NCBI GenBank assembly: GCA_041583495.1
Contig: JBFHFS010000013.1
Location: 1 to 64,000, forward strand
Direction of reading: 5' to 3'
Length of the DNA: 64,000 nucleotides
Source of the DNA: JBFHFS01 sp041583495
GTDB lineage: Bacteria > Bacteroidota > Bacteroidia > Bacteroidales > Marinilabiliaceae
How positions within the stretch are numbered: position 1 is the stretch's first letter; the number at the start of each line of letters is the position of its first letter. Positions 34,956-44,545 of the stretch are shown piece after piece. Made by a program: the position numbers and the translations under genes. Under the pieces are notes generated by a model. It was not told the DNA's origin, did not search any database, and was given only the letters and a program-made list of their open reading frames with translations.

Positions 34956-35828
34956 TTAATTCACGCGCAAAACCAGGTATTTGGAGACACTCCAGAATTG
35001 TTTCTTGTCTTTGATGATCAGTTGGGCATAACCATTGCTGTCTGTCTCCATGGTGTAGGAGCCGGCAGGGTGGGTCGACAGAACTTTGGCACGAACCTGA
35101 TAAGTGGGTATGGTATCGGTGGTGTTGATGTCCAACGGTGAGAAATAGGTTTTGTCAAAATTCTTCTGCAACACCTCGGTCTTGCCAAAAAACAGAAAGC
35201 CTTCCCGGTTAATGATATTTTTATCCTTTAACTCGCTGCGTGTGCCGATGGCATAATAGGCGGTATAAAGATCTCCTTTGGTGGTTGTGAGTGCTTTGTT
35301 GGTCTCCTCGTTAACCGATCTAATGGAGTCCAGGGTAACCTCCATGCCGGTGATGGCATAGGTCAGGTCATCAATCTCCAGATCCTTGTTTTTCAGGAGT
35401 TCGCTTAACTGCATGACCTCCAGATTTTTTTTACGCAGGTTTTCGTTGAGGTTACTGACCAGATGGTTGAGTCTGGACGTTTCGATCCCCGATTTTTTGA
35501 GCTGTTGCTCAAGCGATTGGATCCGTTCCTTGTTTTGAACCATTAGGTCATAAATCAGACGGATATCTTTGTTGATCTCATCGGCCGAGGCGCCTTTGGT
35601 ATCTCCCTGGTCTGCTTTCAGGGCTATGATTTGTTCTTTCTCTTTGATGATGCGCAGATTGGCTTCAATTTCGCCAAGAGTGTTTACCATCTGGTTCATT
35701 TGAGATTCTTTCTCGGAAGTAAGAACCATTAAAGAGTCGTTTTGTTGTTCCAACTCAGCCCGGCTGGGGCCTGTTTGGCAATTCCAAAGTAGAGGGAGCA
35801 GGGCGACAAGAATAATAATACGTTTCAT
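34956..35828 (-). CDS. Coiled-coil lipoprotein, possibly Cbp1-type adhesin family
   Basis: The 290-residue product has a lipoprotein signal peptide (LLWNC, Cys17), then a long heptad-rich coiled coil from about 24 to 185 (SEKESQMNQMVNTLGEIEAN, RIQSLEQQLKKSG). A globular tail follows with AYYAIGTRSELKDKNIINREG and a final KQFWSVSKYLVLRVN strand. The tail motif is shared by Bacteroidota lipoproteins sometimes named Cbp1-family collagen-binding adhesins; I assign that label only tentatively. The coiled coil suggests an oligomer spanning the periplasm or projecting from the surface. It stands alone with its own terminator. Confidence 0.7.
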   Translation of the reverse strand: MKRIIILVALLPLLWNCQTGPSRAELEQQNDSLMVLTSEKESQMNQMVNTLGEIEANLRIIKEKEQIIALKADQGDTKGASADEINKDIRLIYDLMVQNKERIQSLEQQLKKSGIETSRLNHLVSNLNENLRKKNLEVMQLSELLKNKDLEIDDLTYAITGMEVTLDSIRSVNEETNKALTTTKGDLYTAYYAIGTRSELKDKNIINREGFLFFGKTEVLQKNFDKTYFSPLDINTTDTIPTYQVRAKVLSTHPAGSYTMETDSNGYAQLIIKDKKQFWSVSKYLVLRVN

Positions 35829-35938
35829 GAGACAAGGTTTTAGTGGTTAATAGGCAGAGACAGCACTCTTCAGTCTCTCATGCAGTTGAATGCCGGATGA
35901 AAAATTATCATGTCTGTTTCGAAATACCTTATACGAAG

Positions 35939-36616
35939 TTAGTTATCTTTTTTACCATTTACAACTAAAACAATCTCTCCTTTTGGGGGTTTAGCGGTAA
36001 ATGCCTCCGCCAATCCGATGAGTGAATCCCGGCGTGTCTCCTCGTGTAGTTTGCTTATCTCCCTGCAAACGGCGGCCTGTCGGTCTTCACCCAGAACCTC
36101 AGCCAGTTGCCTGAGTGTTTTTACCAGGCGGTGGGGTGATTCGTAGAAAACCATGGTGCGGGACTCCTCTTTCAGGAACTCCAATCGGGTTTGTCGTCCT
36201 TTTTTTACCGGCAGGAATCCTTCGAAACAGAACCGGTTATTGGGCAGCCCCGCAGTTACCAACGCCGGAACAAAGGCGGTGGCGCCCGGAAGGCATTCCA
36301 CCTCTATGCCTGCATCCAGGCAACGGCGTACCACCAGATAACCAGGATCGGAAATGCCGGGCGTGCCGGCATCGGAGATTAATGCCCCTTGATCTCCTTG
36401 TTTTAACCGTTCCACTACTTTTTCGACCGCTGCATGTTCGTTGAATTTGTGGTGGGCAAACATTTTTGTGTGGATGTCGTAGTGTTTGAGAAGGAAACCA
36501 GAGGTGCGGGTGTCTTCGGCCAGGATAAAATCCACTTCTTTAAGAATCCGTACCGCTCTGAAAGTCATGTCTTCCAGATTGCCAATTGGGGTGGGAACCA
36601 CTGTTAATTTACTCAT
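35939..36616 (-). CDS. rsmI: 16S rRNA (cytidine1402-2'-O)-methyltransferase
   Basis: The start is set at ATG 36616 (MSKLTVVPTPIGNLEDMTFR), six codons inside the longest frame, as this is the family's standard opening. The 225-residue tetrapyrrole-methylase-fold enzyme 2'-O-methylates C1402 of 16S rRNA. Motifs: LAEDTRTSGFLLKHY, SDAGTPGISDPGYLVVR, LPGATAFVPALVTAGLP, FYESPHRLVKTL and REISKLHEE. Length is about 50 residues shorter than E. coli RsmI at the C-terminus, as is common in this phylum. Confidence 0.94.
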   Translation of the reverse strand: MSKLTVVPTPIGNLEDMTFRAVRILKEVDFILAEDTRTSGFLLKHYDIHTKMFAHHKFNEHAAVEKVVERLKQGDQGALISDAGTPGISDPGYLVVRRCLDAGIEVECLPGATAFVPALVTAGLPNNRFCFEGFLPVKKGRQTRLEFLKEESRTMVFYESPHRLVKTLRQLAEVLGEDRQAAVCREISKLHEETRRDSLIGLAEAFTAKPPKGEIVLVVNGKKDN

Positions 36617-36670
36617 AGAGACACAACAAATCAATTTGGAACAAAGGGGGATGATGAAAACTCTTTGAAA

Positions 36671-37399
36671 TCAGATAAAACGTCTTTCCACCAATTCCCA
36701 GAAATCGCTTACCGCTTCATTGTCGGAAGTCCAATTAAAGTTGGTGGTCAAAAAGCTGCGGGCATCTTCGAAGGACTGCATCTGATTGAGCTGGTCGAGG
36801 GTTTGATTGAGCAGGTCACTGTTTCCGCCAAACAACTCTCGTTGAAACAGAAAGCGATCGTTAATACCCAGGGCTTTTCGCAAATCCGACACGGGGGCGG
36901 CAGTCAGTAGACGCCGTGTGGCCCCGTTGGCAGCTTTTTGCCCAATCTGGTCGTTAAAAGAGGATTTGTTTTTCATGAGGGCCTCTCCCAATACCGTATT
37001 TCCTGCTTTAGGGGTGGTGGTTGGCGGTATGGGGGCATCAATAACCGGGGCCGCCTCAGGAACCGACACTTCGGGTGTGGGTTCGCTCTCCCTGATAACC
37101 TCCCTGCTTTTTTCTTCCGTGGGCGCAACCGGGATTGGTGGCACCGCTGCTTCTTCCTCAGGGTGGGTTACGATTTCTTCGACAGGGGGCGGATTTTTAA
37201 TTCCCTGGGGTTCCTGGACCGGAGTATCCTCCGCCAGTTGTTCCAATAGATCGATCTCTTCAAGGATGTTGTTTGCCTTGTTTCGGGCCAGTTTGAAAAA
37301 AGCCGCCGAAAGAGTTGGTTTACCTTTGAATGTTTCTAGTAACCTTTCAACCTCTTTAACCTCATGAATTATTATTTCAAGAAGAGCATCCTTTTCCAT
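36671..37399 (-). CDS. Conserved Bacteroidota hypothetical with Pro/Glu-rich linker
   Basis: The 242-residue product has no signal peptide. An N-terminal helical part (about 1-55: KDALLEIIIHEVKEVERLLE) joins a C-terminal helical domain (about 150-242: ATRRLLTAAPVSDLRKALGI, NDRFLFQRELFGGN) through a 90-residue linker rich in Pro, Glu and Val. The C-terminal motif SDLRKAxGINDRFLFQRELF is one I associate with conserved hypotheticals throughout this phylum; function is unknown. It is divergent from murF-alr, from which only 68 bases separate it, with back-to-back -7 elements. Confidence 0.72.
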   Translation of the reverse strand: MEKDALLEIIIHEVKEVERLLETFKGKPTLSAAFFKLARNKANNILEEIDLLEQLAEDTPVQEPQGIKNPPPVEEIVTHPEEEAAVPPIPVAPTEEKSREVIRESEPTPEVSVPEAAPVIDAPIPPTTTPKAGNTVLGEALMKNKSSFNDQIGQKAANGATRRLLTAAPVSDLRKALGINDRFLFQRELFGGNSDLLNQTLDQLNQMQSFEDARSFLTTNFNWTSDNEAVSDFWELVERRFI

Positions 37400-37405
37400 A
37401 ATAGT

Positions 37406-37441
37406 TTGTTGAACACGTTTTTCATTACCTTTGCAAAGGTA
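37406..37441. promoter_or_regulatory. Overlapping divergent promoters, palindromic -7 elements
   Basis: TACCTTTG (37426-37433, plus) abuts CAAAGGTA (37434-37441, TACCTTTG on minus), giving the perfect palindrome TTACCTTTGCAAAGGTAA. A TTG lies 17 bases before the plus element (37406-37408). The two polymerases could not bind at once. Confidence 0.6.
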
Positions 37442-37467
37442 ACGATTGTGCTTGAAAAATAATATTT

Positions 37468-39933
37468 ATGACGCCTTATTCGCCCCAAGAAATAGCTGAA
37501 GTTTGTGGAGAACACTCTACGGTTAATTTTCCAGGTGCCATTACCCGGTTGTTGATCGATAGCCGGTCGGTTTTTGATGCCTCTGAAAGCTTATTTTTTG
37601 CCCTCAGGGGGGCCCGTCACGACGGGCATCAGTTTTTGAATGATTTGTTCCACAAAGGGGTACGTAATTTTGTTGTGGAACAGGGACGAATTCCCGGTGA
37701 ATTGAAAAATCACGCCAACTGGTTCGAGACGCCCAGTCCCCTGAATGCCCTTCAAAACCTGGCAGCAGTTCATCGGTCGCGGTTCAGGGTGCCCTTGTTG
37801 GCCATCACCGGGAGTAATGGCAAAACCATTGTGAAGGAGTGGCTGGCCCAGATGATAGCCACGGATATATCTCTAACCCGTTCTCCGCGAAGTTATAACA
37901 GTCAGGTGGGAGTTCCCTTATCCCTCTGGCAAATGAACGAGCACACTGGTCTGGCCATTATCGAAGCGGGTATCTCAAAAACGGGCGAGATGAGCCGGTT
38001 AGCCCAGTGCATTAAACCAACACTAGGTTTGTTTACCACTCTGGGGCAGGCCCACCAGGAGAATTTTTCCTCCCTCCAGCAGAAGCTGGACGAGAAGTTG
38101 TTGCTTTTCAGGGAGGTAGATACCCTCTTTTATTGTAAGGATGCCTCCCTGGTGCATGAATCCATGGAGCGTGCCTTTCCCGATAAGGAAAAGGTGACCT
38201 GGGGACGCTCGGGGGAGGTTAACCTGCTTTTGGTAGAGCAAATCCGCCAAAACGACCATACCCGGCTTTTCCTTAGATGGAATGAGCAGAGCTTTTTTAT
38301 GACGATTCCTTTTACCGATGAAGTTTCGGTGGAAAATGTGATGCACGTGACCCTTTTCTTATTGCAGCAGGGTTATGCAGTTAAAACCATTGCTGACAGG
38401 GTGCAGGGTCTTCTGCCGGTGGCAATGCGTCTGGAGCAGAAGTCCGGCATTTATAATACCCTGCTTATTAATGACTCCTATAATGCCGATATCACCTCTC
38501 TGGAAGTGGCTCTGGATTTTTTGGTTCAGCAATCCCGTAAAAAAGGGATGCCGCGAACGGTAATCCTTTCCGACCTTCTTCAGACGGGAATTGCCGATCA
38601 GGAACTTTACCCAATGGTAGCCGAATTAATGCAGGAAAAAGAAATAGACCGTTTTATAGGGATAGGCCCCGCATTATCCCGGCATGTTGAGTTGTTTAGT
38701 CCATCCGCTCGTTTTTTTCCCTCCACCGAAGCTTTTCTGTCTGCTCTTTCGGGATTTCATTTTAAGGAGGAGGCCATTCTGGTGAAGGGCGCCCGCCCGT
38801 TCTCATTCGAGCAGATTACCAGTCGTTTGGAGTTGAAGAAGCATGTGACCGTGATGGAAATTAACCTGGATGCCCTGGTGCATAACTTAAATGAATTCCG
38901 TTCGCGCCTTAAGCCCACAACCAAGGTCCTGGCTATGGTTAAGGCCTTTTCGTATGGGAGTGGTTCCTTTGAAATAGCTTCAGCCCTGCAACATCAAAAG
39001 GTCGATTACCTGGGGGTCGCCTTCGCCGATGAGGGAATGGAACTCAGGAAATCGGGGATCTCGTTGCCCATCATGGTGATGAATCCGGACGAAAGAAGCT
39101 TTGGCCAAATGCTCGAATACAACCTGGAGCCTGAGATCTATAGTTTCCGGGTGTTGAATGCTTTTTACCGGGCCGTGGAACTGGAGGGAATCGATGGAAT
39201 TCCCGTGCATATTAAGATTGATACAGGGATGAATAGGATGGGCTTCCTGACCGACGAAACAGAACTCCTGGTAGAGCGGTTAAAGAAGATGCCCCTCATT
39301 CGGGTGAAATCGGTTTTTTCTCATCTGGTGGGAAGTGAAAATGAGGTTTATGATGGATTTACCCAAAAGCAGATTAATCAATTCAAGAAGGTCTGTAGTC
39401 GGTTAAGAGAAGGATTGGGAATCTCTTTTATTCAACATATCCTCAACAGTTCCGGAATCGAGAGGTTTCCTGCCGCCCGGTTCGATATGGTGCGACTGGG
39501 GATTGGGCTCTACGGATTTGGTACGGGCCAATTGTGTGACCTTCGAAATGTGGTGACTCTTAAAACCTTTGTGTCGCAAATAAAGCCGGTCAAAGCCTAC
39601 GAAACTATTGGCTATGGGCGCGCCGGCTGGTTGAAACGAGATGGCCACATTGCGGTGATACCTATTGGTTATGCCGATGGGCTAAATCGCCGGCTGGGAA
39701 ACGGCGTGGGGACAATGATGATCAACGGCCGGCTGGCCAAAATCCTGGGAAATATTTGTATGGACACTTGTATGGTCGATGTGTCCGATATTCAGGTCGA
39801 GGAGGGGGATGAGGTGATCGTTTTCGGGGACGACTATTCCCTGTTAAATCTGGCTCAACAATTGGACACTATTCCTTATGAAATTCTCACCGGTATTTCC
39901 CGAAGGGTGAACCGGGTTTACTTTAAAGAGTAA
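37468..39933 (+). CDS. Bifunctional UDP-MurNAc-tripeptide:D-Ala-D-Ala ligase / alanine racemase
   Basis: The 821-residue fusion joins MurF and Alr. Residues about 1-455 form MurF, which adds D-Ala-D-Ala to the UDP-MurNAc-tripeptide; the ATP loop ITGSNGKTIVKEW holds K119, and ALIIEAGISKTGEM-like LAIIEAGISKTGEM and INDSYNADITSLEVAL follow. Residues about 460-821 form alanine racemase (MEINLDALVHNLNEFR, PLP lysine K492 in LAMVKAFSYGSGSFEIA, IDTGMNRMGF, catalytic Tyr716 in IGYGRAG, GYADGLNRRLGNG, GNICMDTCMVDVS). It thus couples making D-alanine with using the dipeptide from Ddl (15377). This fusion is known in Bacteroidota. Confidence 0.95.
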   Translation: MTPYSPQEIAEVCGEHSTVNFPGAITRLLIDSRSVFDASESLFFALRGARHDGHQFLNDLFHKGVRNFVVEQGRIPGELKNHANWFETPSPLNALQNLAAVHRSRFRVPLLAITGSNGKTIVKEWLAQMIATDISLTRSPRSYNSQVGVPLSLWQMNEHTGLAIIEAGISKTGEMSRLAQCIKPTLGLFTTLGQAHQENFSSLQQKLDEKLLLFREVDTLFYCKDASLVHESMERAFPDKEKVTWGRSGEVNLLLVEQIRQNDHTRLFLRWNEQSFFMTIPFTDEVSVENVMHVTLFLLQQGYAVKTIADRVQGLLPVAMRLEQKSGIYNTLLINDSYNADITSLEVALDFLVQQSRKKGMPRTVILSDLLQTGIADQELYPMVAELMQEKEIDRFIGIGPALSRHVELFSPSARFFPSTEAFLSALSGFHFKEEAILVKGARPFSFEQITSRLELKKHVTVMEINLDALVHNLNEFRSRLKPTTKVLAMVKAFSYGSGSFEIASALQHQKVDYLGVAFADEGMELRKSGISLPIMVMNPDERSFGQMLEYNLEPEIYSFRVLNAFYRAVELEGIDGIPVHIKIDTGMNRMGFLTDETELLVERLKKMPLIRVKSVFSHLVGSENEVYDGFTQKQINQFKKVCSRLREGLGISFIQHILNSSGIERFPAARFDMVRLGIGLYGFGTGQLCDLRNVVTLKTFVSQIKPVKAYETIGYGRAGWLKRDGHIAVIPIGYADGLNRRLGNGVGTMMINGRLAKILGNICMDTCMVDVSDIQVEEGDEVIVFGDDYSLLNLAQQLDTIPYEILTGISRRVNRVYFKE

Positions 39934-40336
39934 AACAAACAAAAAGCCCGTTTATTCTTATGTTAATCTATGGGGTTGCCTTTGGTTTTTAATTCTGAGG
40001 CTAACCCCGGAGGTGAATAAGATTTTATTGCCTTTTTTTTCTTTCCATTGTATATTTCATCCGTTTATATTTTCTTTCATTTGCCAGGTGGAACTCTCAG
40101 GAAAATTTAATTCCCGAATTCAGTTCGGGACAGGCTATTCGGTTTTGTGAAAGAATGAATAGTTAAATTCTAATGGGGGGTTCATAGGTAAATCAGTTGT
40201 TTTTCAGTTGCCCCTAAGCCAAAAAGTGAGAACTCATTGATTGTTGTTTCGACCTGTGTATTATGTGGGACGGGTTGTGGTTCCTCGCACGTGGGTTTGT
40301 TTCGTTATGTATTGTTCCACTTAAAGATTTTGTACA
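39934..40336. other. Intergenic region, structured, one dispersed repeat
   Basis: No gene seen. GGGGTTGCCT (39972-39981) can pair with AGGCTAACCCC (39998-40008, one bulge), flanked by TTATTC and GAATAA, and a T run follows near 40033-40040, so this may terminate murF-alr. A dispersed repeat is at 40112-40134. Confidence 0.5.
40112..40134. repeat. Copy of dispersed CGGGACARGTT repeat
   Basis: TCCCGAATTCAGTTCGGGA then CAGG; nearly the same as the copy at 8067. Confidence 0.6.
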
Positions 40337-41695
40337 ATGAAAAGATTTACTCTGATTATCGCTTTGTCAGTGATTACCTTGCTGGCTTTTTCTCAAAACC
40401 AAACCCTTCTTCAACAGAAAATTCTGAAGATTAAGGCCACCACCGACCAGGTTGTGATGCAAACCAACTATTTATCAAGGTTTTATAAGGTGGAAAATCC
40501 GGGTTTGAATACGGCACTAGTGCTGAAGAATGGAGCCACCCAAAAACTCGACAGCATTGTTTCCTGGGCTTCCACCAATGGTGGCCAGACGTGGGTTTAC
40601 GATTGGATGGATCAGTACGACTATGATTCGCAAATGAGAGGCATCGTTTGGTATCAAAAAGAATGGGATGCCGGAGCGGAGGTATGGAAAACCTTTGGGA
40701 AAATTGAAGTGGAATATGGATCTGGTGGGACAATAAGCTCCTTGCTCTCCTATTCCCTCGATGACCAAACCGGCCAGCTGGTATTGGATAGTAAAATGCA
40801 GCTTTATTTTGGTGCGGAGGAGAAGCTGGACTCTATTTATGCCTATGAGCCTCAGTCCGGGGATACGTGGCTGTTGTTCTCGAAGAACTACTATATCTAC
40901 GATACGGCCGGGTTGTTGACTCAATGGGACGTTTGGGCTCTGGACGAGGGGGTAATGACTAAAAGTGTTATTTTTAAGTACGGATACAATACTGCAAGTC
41001 AAATTCTGACCGAAAGCAGTTTCTATTTTATTGAAGGGATGGAGGTGCTCTTTTCCAAAACGGAGCACACTTATAATGACTCCGGCCAACTTTTCTTCTC
41101 TGAAGTATCGCAGATTAATTTTCAGACCTTCATGATGGAGAAAAATAACCGTTCCGATTATGAATACAACACCACGGGCGATGTCTCCGTTGAAGTCTAT
41201 TCCCTTTGGGACAGCGAAGGAGAAGATTGGGTGGCCGACGAAAGATATGAAAATTTGTATGGGGATTTGAATTTCTCCGATGTTGTTTTTCCGCTCTATA
41301 TTGATTTTATAAGCGGCATCGGGGTTCCGTCCAATGTACCCGTCAAAGCTATTATCCAGGATAAAACCTTTGACATGATTGATGGCAACTGGGTTCAGGT
41401 CGATCAGGCTTTCTACTATTATTCAGCCGGTTCATCCACCAATATCGATGAACTTGAAAATTTGTCGGTAGGGTTCTATCCAAATCCGGCCTTCGAGGAT
41501 ATTATTCTCAAATGGGATGAAAACTATCAGAACCTTAACCTACAGGTTTTCCAAATGACCGGCGCAAAAGTTATGGAAAAGCAAGTCTCCTCAGGGGAGA
41601 AGGTTTCGGTGTCGCATCTGATTAAGGGTATTTACCTTGTGAAACTGTTGAATGGGCAAAAAACAGTGTATACCGGCAAGATGGTAATAAACTGA
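40337..41695 (+). CDS. Secreted protein with YD-type beta repeats and T9SS sorting domain
   Basis: The 452-residue product has a Sec signal peptide (about 1-19, LLAFSQ) and a middle of repeated two-strand units such as YDYDSQMRGIVWYQKEWDAG, YIYDTAGLLTQWDVWALDEG and HTYNDSGQLFFSEVS. These resemble YD-like repeats of Bacteroidota surface proteins. The end, GFYPNPAFEDIILKWDEN to GIYLVKLLNGQKTVYTGKMV, is a T9SS type A sorting domain with the PNP motif. Function is unknown; it is likely a surface or secreted structural or adhesive protein. Confidence 0.8.
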   Translation: MKRFTLIIALSVITLLAFSQNQTLLQQKILKIKATTDQVVMQTNYLSRFYKVENPGLNTALVLKNGATQKLDSIVSWASTNGGQTWVYDWMDQYDYDSQMRGIVWYQKEWDAGAEVWKTFGKIEVEYGSGGTISSLLSYSLDDQTGQLVLDSKMQLYFGAEEKLDSIYAYEPQSGDTWLLFSKNYYIYDTAGLLTQWDVWALDEGVMTKSVIFKYGYNTASQILTESSFYFIEGMEVLFSKTEHTYNDSGQLFFSEVSQINFQTFMMEKNNRSDYEYNTTGDVSVEVYSLWDSEGEDWVADERYENLYGDLNFSDVVFPLYIDFISGIGVPSNVPVKAIIQDKTFDMIDGNWVQVDQAFYYYSAGSSTNIDELENLSVGFYPNPAFEDIILKWDENYQNLNLQVFQMTGAKVMEKQVSSGEKVSVSHLIKGIYLVKLLNGQKTVYTGKMVIN

Positions 41696-41791
41696 TGGGG
41701 CATGGCCTCTCAGGAAGGAGGTTGTCACTTCTGTGTTATGGCGATACCAGCCTGTGCTTTAGCCTTTGGCTGGTAGATGGGGGGGAAGATT

Positions 41792-41852
41792 AAAAGGGCC
41801 TGGGGCTCTTTGCTCATGGGTAATTGGTTGTCCGGGGCAAAGGGCCTTTTTT
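41792..41852 (+). terminator. Possible terminator after T9SS-sorted protein
   Basis: AAAAGG...CCTTTTTT flanks an imperfect inner stem (CTCTTTGCTC with GGGGCAAAGGG), followed by T residues. Confidence 0.5.
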
Positions 41853-41885
41853 CGATAAGAGAATGTTGGGATGGGTCCTTTCTGA

Positions 41886-42593
41886 TTACCCCAATTTAGA
41901 GATGCGTTGCAACTGGGGATCATCTAAAATCTTTATGATTCGACCGTCTACAATCAAAACCTTTTCTTTTACAAACTGGGTTAATGTACGGATGGCATTA
42001 GAGGTGGTCATATTGGAGAAATTGGCCAGATCTTCACGTGAAAGATAGATGTTGAGCGTGGAGCCGTCCTCTTCGTAACCGTAGGTGTCGCGCAAAACAA
42101 TAAGGCTTTCGGCCAGTCGACCCCTTATGTGTTTTTGTGTAAGAGTGATGGTGCGGTAGCGGGCAAACCCAAGCTCGGAGGCAAACGATTTGATGATGCT
42201 CATGCACAGTTTGTTGTTCGATTTCATGAGATTCAAAATCACCTCCCGGCTGATTTGGAAAATAACACAGGTTTCGAACACGACCGCCGAGGCCACATGG
42301 TTCTCTTCGGCAAAAAAAGCACGGTAACCAATATATCCGGGTCCGCTGGCCATGCGAACAATCTGGTCACGGCCCCCCAGTCCCTCCTTGAAAATTTTCA
42401 CCTTTCCGGTACCTATACATAAAAAGCCGGTGGGCTTCTCGCCTTCCTGATAGATGATTTGGTTCTTTCGGTATTTTACGGTGGTGTAATTGGCCAATAG
42501 ATAGGCCTGTTCCTCAGGGGTTAAAACATCATATAACTGAGGAATATCGCGTATTGTAGCTTCTTGTAAGGTGCCTTTTTTTTTGACTGCCAT
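41886..42593 (-). CDS. Crp/Fnr-family transcription regulator
   Basis: The 235-residue regulator has a cyclic-nucleotide-binding-type beta-roll at about 25-140 (IIYQEGEKPTGFLCIGTGKV), a dimer helix, and a C-terminal winged helix (KHIRGRLAESLIVLRDTYG, LSREDLANFSNMTTSNAIRTL). There is no FNR-type Cys cluster, so it is not an iron-sulfur oxygen sensor by that mechanism; the ligand is unknown. It stands alone with a possible promoter at 42632-42659. Confidence 0.9.
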   Translation of the reverse strand: MAVKKKGTLQEATIRDIPQLYDVLTPEEQAYLLANYTTVKYRKNQIIYQEGEKPTGFLCIGTGKVKIFKEGLGGRDQIVRMASGPGYIGYRAFFAEENHVASAVVFETCVIFQISREVILNLMKSNNKLCMSIIKSFASELGFARYRTITLTQKHIRGRLAESLIVLRDTYGYEEDGSTLNIYLSREDLANFSNMTTSNAIRTLTQFVKEKVLIVDGRIIKILDDPQLQRISKLG

Positions 42594-42631
42594 GGTTGTA
42601 AATATGCTCTGGAACTATGTTGTAAAACACA

Positions 42632-42659
42632 CAAAGTTAATAAAAACCTTCAACAACAA
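42632..42659 (-). promoter_or_regulatory. Promoter of Crp/Fnr gene
   Basis: The minus strand reads TTG (complement of 42657-42659), 17 bases, then TAACTTTG (complement of 42632-42639). Confidence 0.45.
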
Positions 42660-42802
42660 CCTGTATGTGGATTTTTTTGCTTAAAGAGAAATCTGTATCA
42701 AAAACCGAACAGGGGGCATGAACCCACAATAATGAGGGAACGTTAAGTTGCTTAATCAGAGCACTTATTGTGGTAAGAACAGGGGTGGTATGGAGGGGCG
42801 TG

Positions 42803-44461
42803 CTATAATCCCGGATGTTTGGCTACCAGTGGGATTCGGCGTCCTACTCCAAAGGCTTTCCCGGAGACGCGCAGTATGGGAGGGGTTTGAAACCTCTTGT
42901 ACTCGTTGAAGTTCACCAGGCGAATGGTTTTTCCGACCACCTCGGGGGAAAAGCCCTCCAGGACAATCGATTCGGGGGTCTGGTTCATCTCGATGTACTT
43001 GAACAGGACCTGGTCGAGGATGTCGTACTCAGGCAGCGAGTCTGAATCTTGCTGGTCGGGCCGAAGTTCTGCCGAAGGGGGCTTGAGGATGGTGTTTACA
43101 GGAACTATTTCGCTCTCCCTGTTAAGATAATGTGCGAGTTTAAACACATCGGTTTTATAAACATCCCCCAGCACACTTAAGCCGCCGTTCATGTCTCCGT
43201 AAAGGGTGCCGTACCCCACGGCTGCCTCACTTTTGTTGGAGGTATTGAGCAATATATGTCCGAATTTATTGGAGTAAGCCATGAGCAAAAGGCCACGTAT
43301 GCGCGCCTGGATATTCTCTTCGGTCACATCGGGAGTCAGGTTCTCAAAAACAGGTTGTAAGGTTTGTTCCACACTCTGGTAAATGGAGGCTATGGGCACC
43401 TGGTGGGTCTTTATGTGGAGGTATTCTGCCAGTTTTTCCGCATCCTTGATGCTGTGGTCGGAACTGTATTGGGAGGGAAGCAGAAGCCCATGAACGTTCT
43501 CCGGCCCCAATGCTAATACGGCAAGTGCCGCGGTTACCGCCGAGTCGATGCCTCCCGAGAGGCCCAGAACCGCCTTTCTAAGGCCCGATTTCCGGAAGTA
43601 ATCGCGTATGCCCAATATTAAGGCGTCGTGGATGCGCTCAATAGGATCGGATTGGGTGAGTGGGCTGGTGGGATCCTGTTCAATCTCGGCCAGGTCGAAT
43701 ACCCGGATTTCTTCCTTAAAGGTGCTGAGCTGCTGGGTCACGAGCCCCCGGCCGTTCACGGCCATGGACCCCCCATCAAAAATAAGTTCAGTATTGGCGC
43801 CAATCTGATTTACATAGACTATTGGTAAATGATAGTTGGCGGCCTTTTTGCAGATGACCTGTTTGCGGACATTCTCCTGGTGATAGGAGAAAGGCGAGGC
43901 GGCAATGTTAACGACCAGGTCGGGTTTTAATGCTGCCAGCTTTTGCATCGGCGAAAGGGTGTAGAGATGATTGCGGGCAAAGGCGGTGTCAGCCGGCCTA
44001 TCGTCCCACAAATCTTCACAAATGGTAATGGCCAGGCGCTTCCCCTTGTAGGTGATGATCTCAAATTTTTGATTGGGTTGAAAATAGCGATATTCATCAA
44101 AAACATCGTAGGTGGGTAACAGGGTTTTGTGGATGGTTTTTTTTACGATTCCATCGGCCAGAAACCAGGCAGAGTTGAACAATTGTTTGCCCCTGGATTC
44201 GGGGTTGAGGCTGGGGCCCCCAACGATAGCGGCTATGCCCTGGCAGTGAGTGGCGATTTGTTCGATATGTTGGATGGCGCTCTCAATAAATTCGCTGCGG
44301 GTGAGCAGGTCCAGGGGAGGATACCCACAAATGGACAACTCCGAAAAAATCACCAACTCAGCACCCTCTTGTTTGGCCTGGTGGATGTGATGAATAATCT
44401 TTTGGCTGTTCTCTTCAAAGTTGCCTACATGATAGTTGAGCTGTGTCAGTGCCAATTTCAT
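42803..44461 (-). CDS. nadE: Glutamine-dependent NAD+ synthetase
   Basis: The 552-residue two-domain enzyme amidates nicotinic acid adenine dinucleotide to NAD+. The N-terminal nitrilase-type glutaminase (about 1-250) has VIFSELSICGYPPLDLL (catalytic Glu), a later Lys and ITICEDLWDDR (catalytic Cys). The C-terminal synthetase has the PP-loop LGLSGGIDSAVTAALA, NIQARIRGLLLMAYSNK, TSNKSEAAVGYGTLYGDMNG and KPPSAELRPDQQDSDSLPEY. Ammonia is channelled between the domains. It is followed on the same strand by nothing close, and preceded by a GldB-like lipoprotein gene on the other strand after a barrel gene. Confidence 0.95.
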   Translation of the reverse strand: MKLALTQLNYHVGNFEENSQKIIHHIHQAKQEGAELVIFSELSICGYPPLDLLTRSEFIESAIQHIEQIATHCQGIAAIVGGPSLNPESRGKQLFNSAWFLADGIVKKTIHKTLLPTYDVFDEYRYFQPNQKFEIITYKGKRLAITICEDLWDDRPADTAFARNHLYTLSPMQKLAALKPDLVVNIAASPFSYHQENVRKQVICKKAANYHLPIVYVNQIGANTELIFDGGSMAVNGRGLVTQQLSTFKEEIRVFDLAEIEQDPTSPLTQSDPIERIHDALILGIRDYFRKSGLRKAVLGLSGGIDSAVTAALAVLALGPENVHGLLLPSQYSSDHSIKDAEKLAEYLHIKTHQVPIASIYQSVEQTLQPVFENLTPDVTEENIQARIRGLLLMAYSNKFGHILLNTSNKSEAAVGYGTLYGDMNGGLSVLGDVYKTDVFKLAHYLNRESEIVPVNTILKPPSAELRPDQQDSDSLPEYDILDQVLFKYIEMNQTPESIVLEGFSPEVVGKTIRLVNFNEYKRFQTPPILRVSGKAFGVGRRIPLVAKHPGL

Positions 44462-44545
44462 ATTGCGGAATTTCGTTGTGGATGTTTTTGTGAATGGAAT
44501 CCTTTGGGTGGATAAGGGGCTCTGCGAGGGGTTGCGGGAAAAGCC

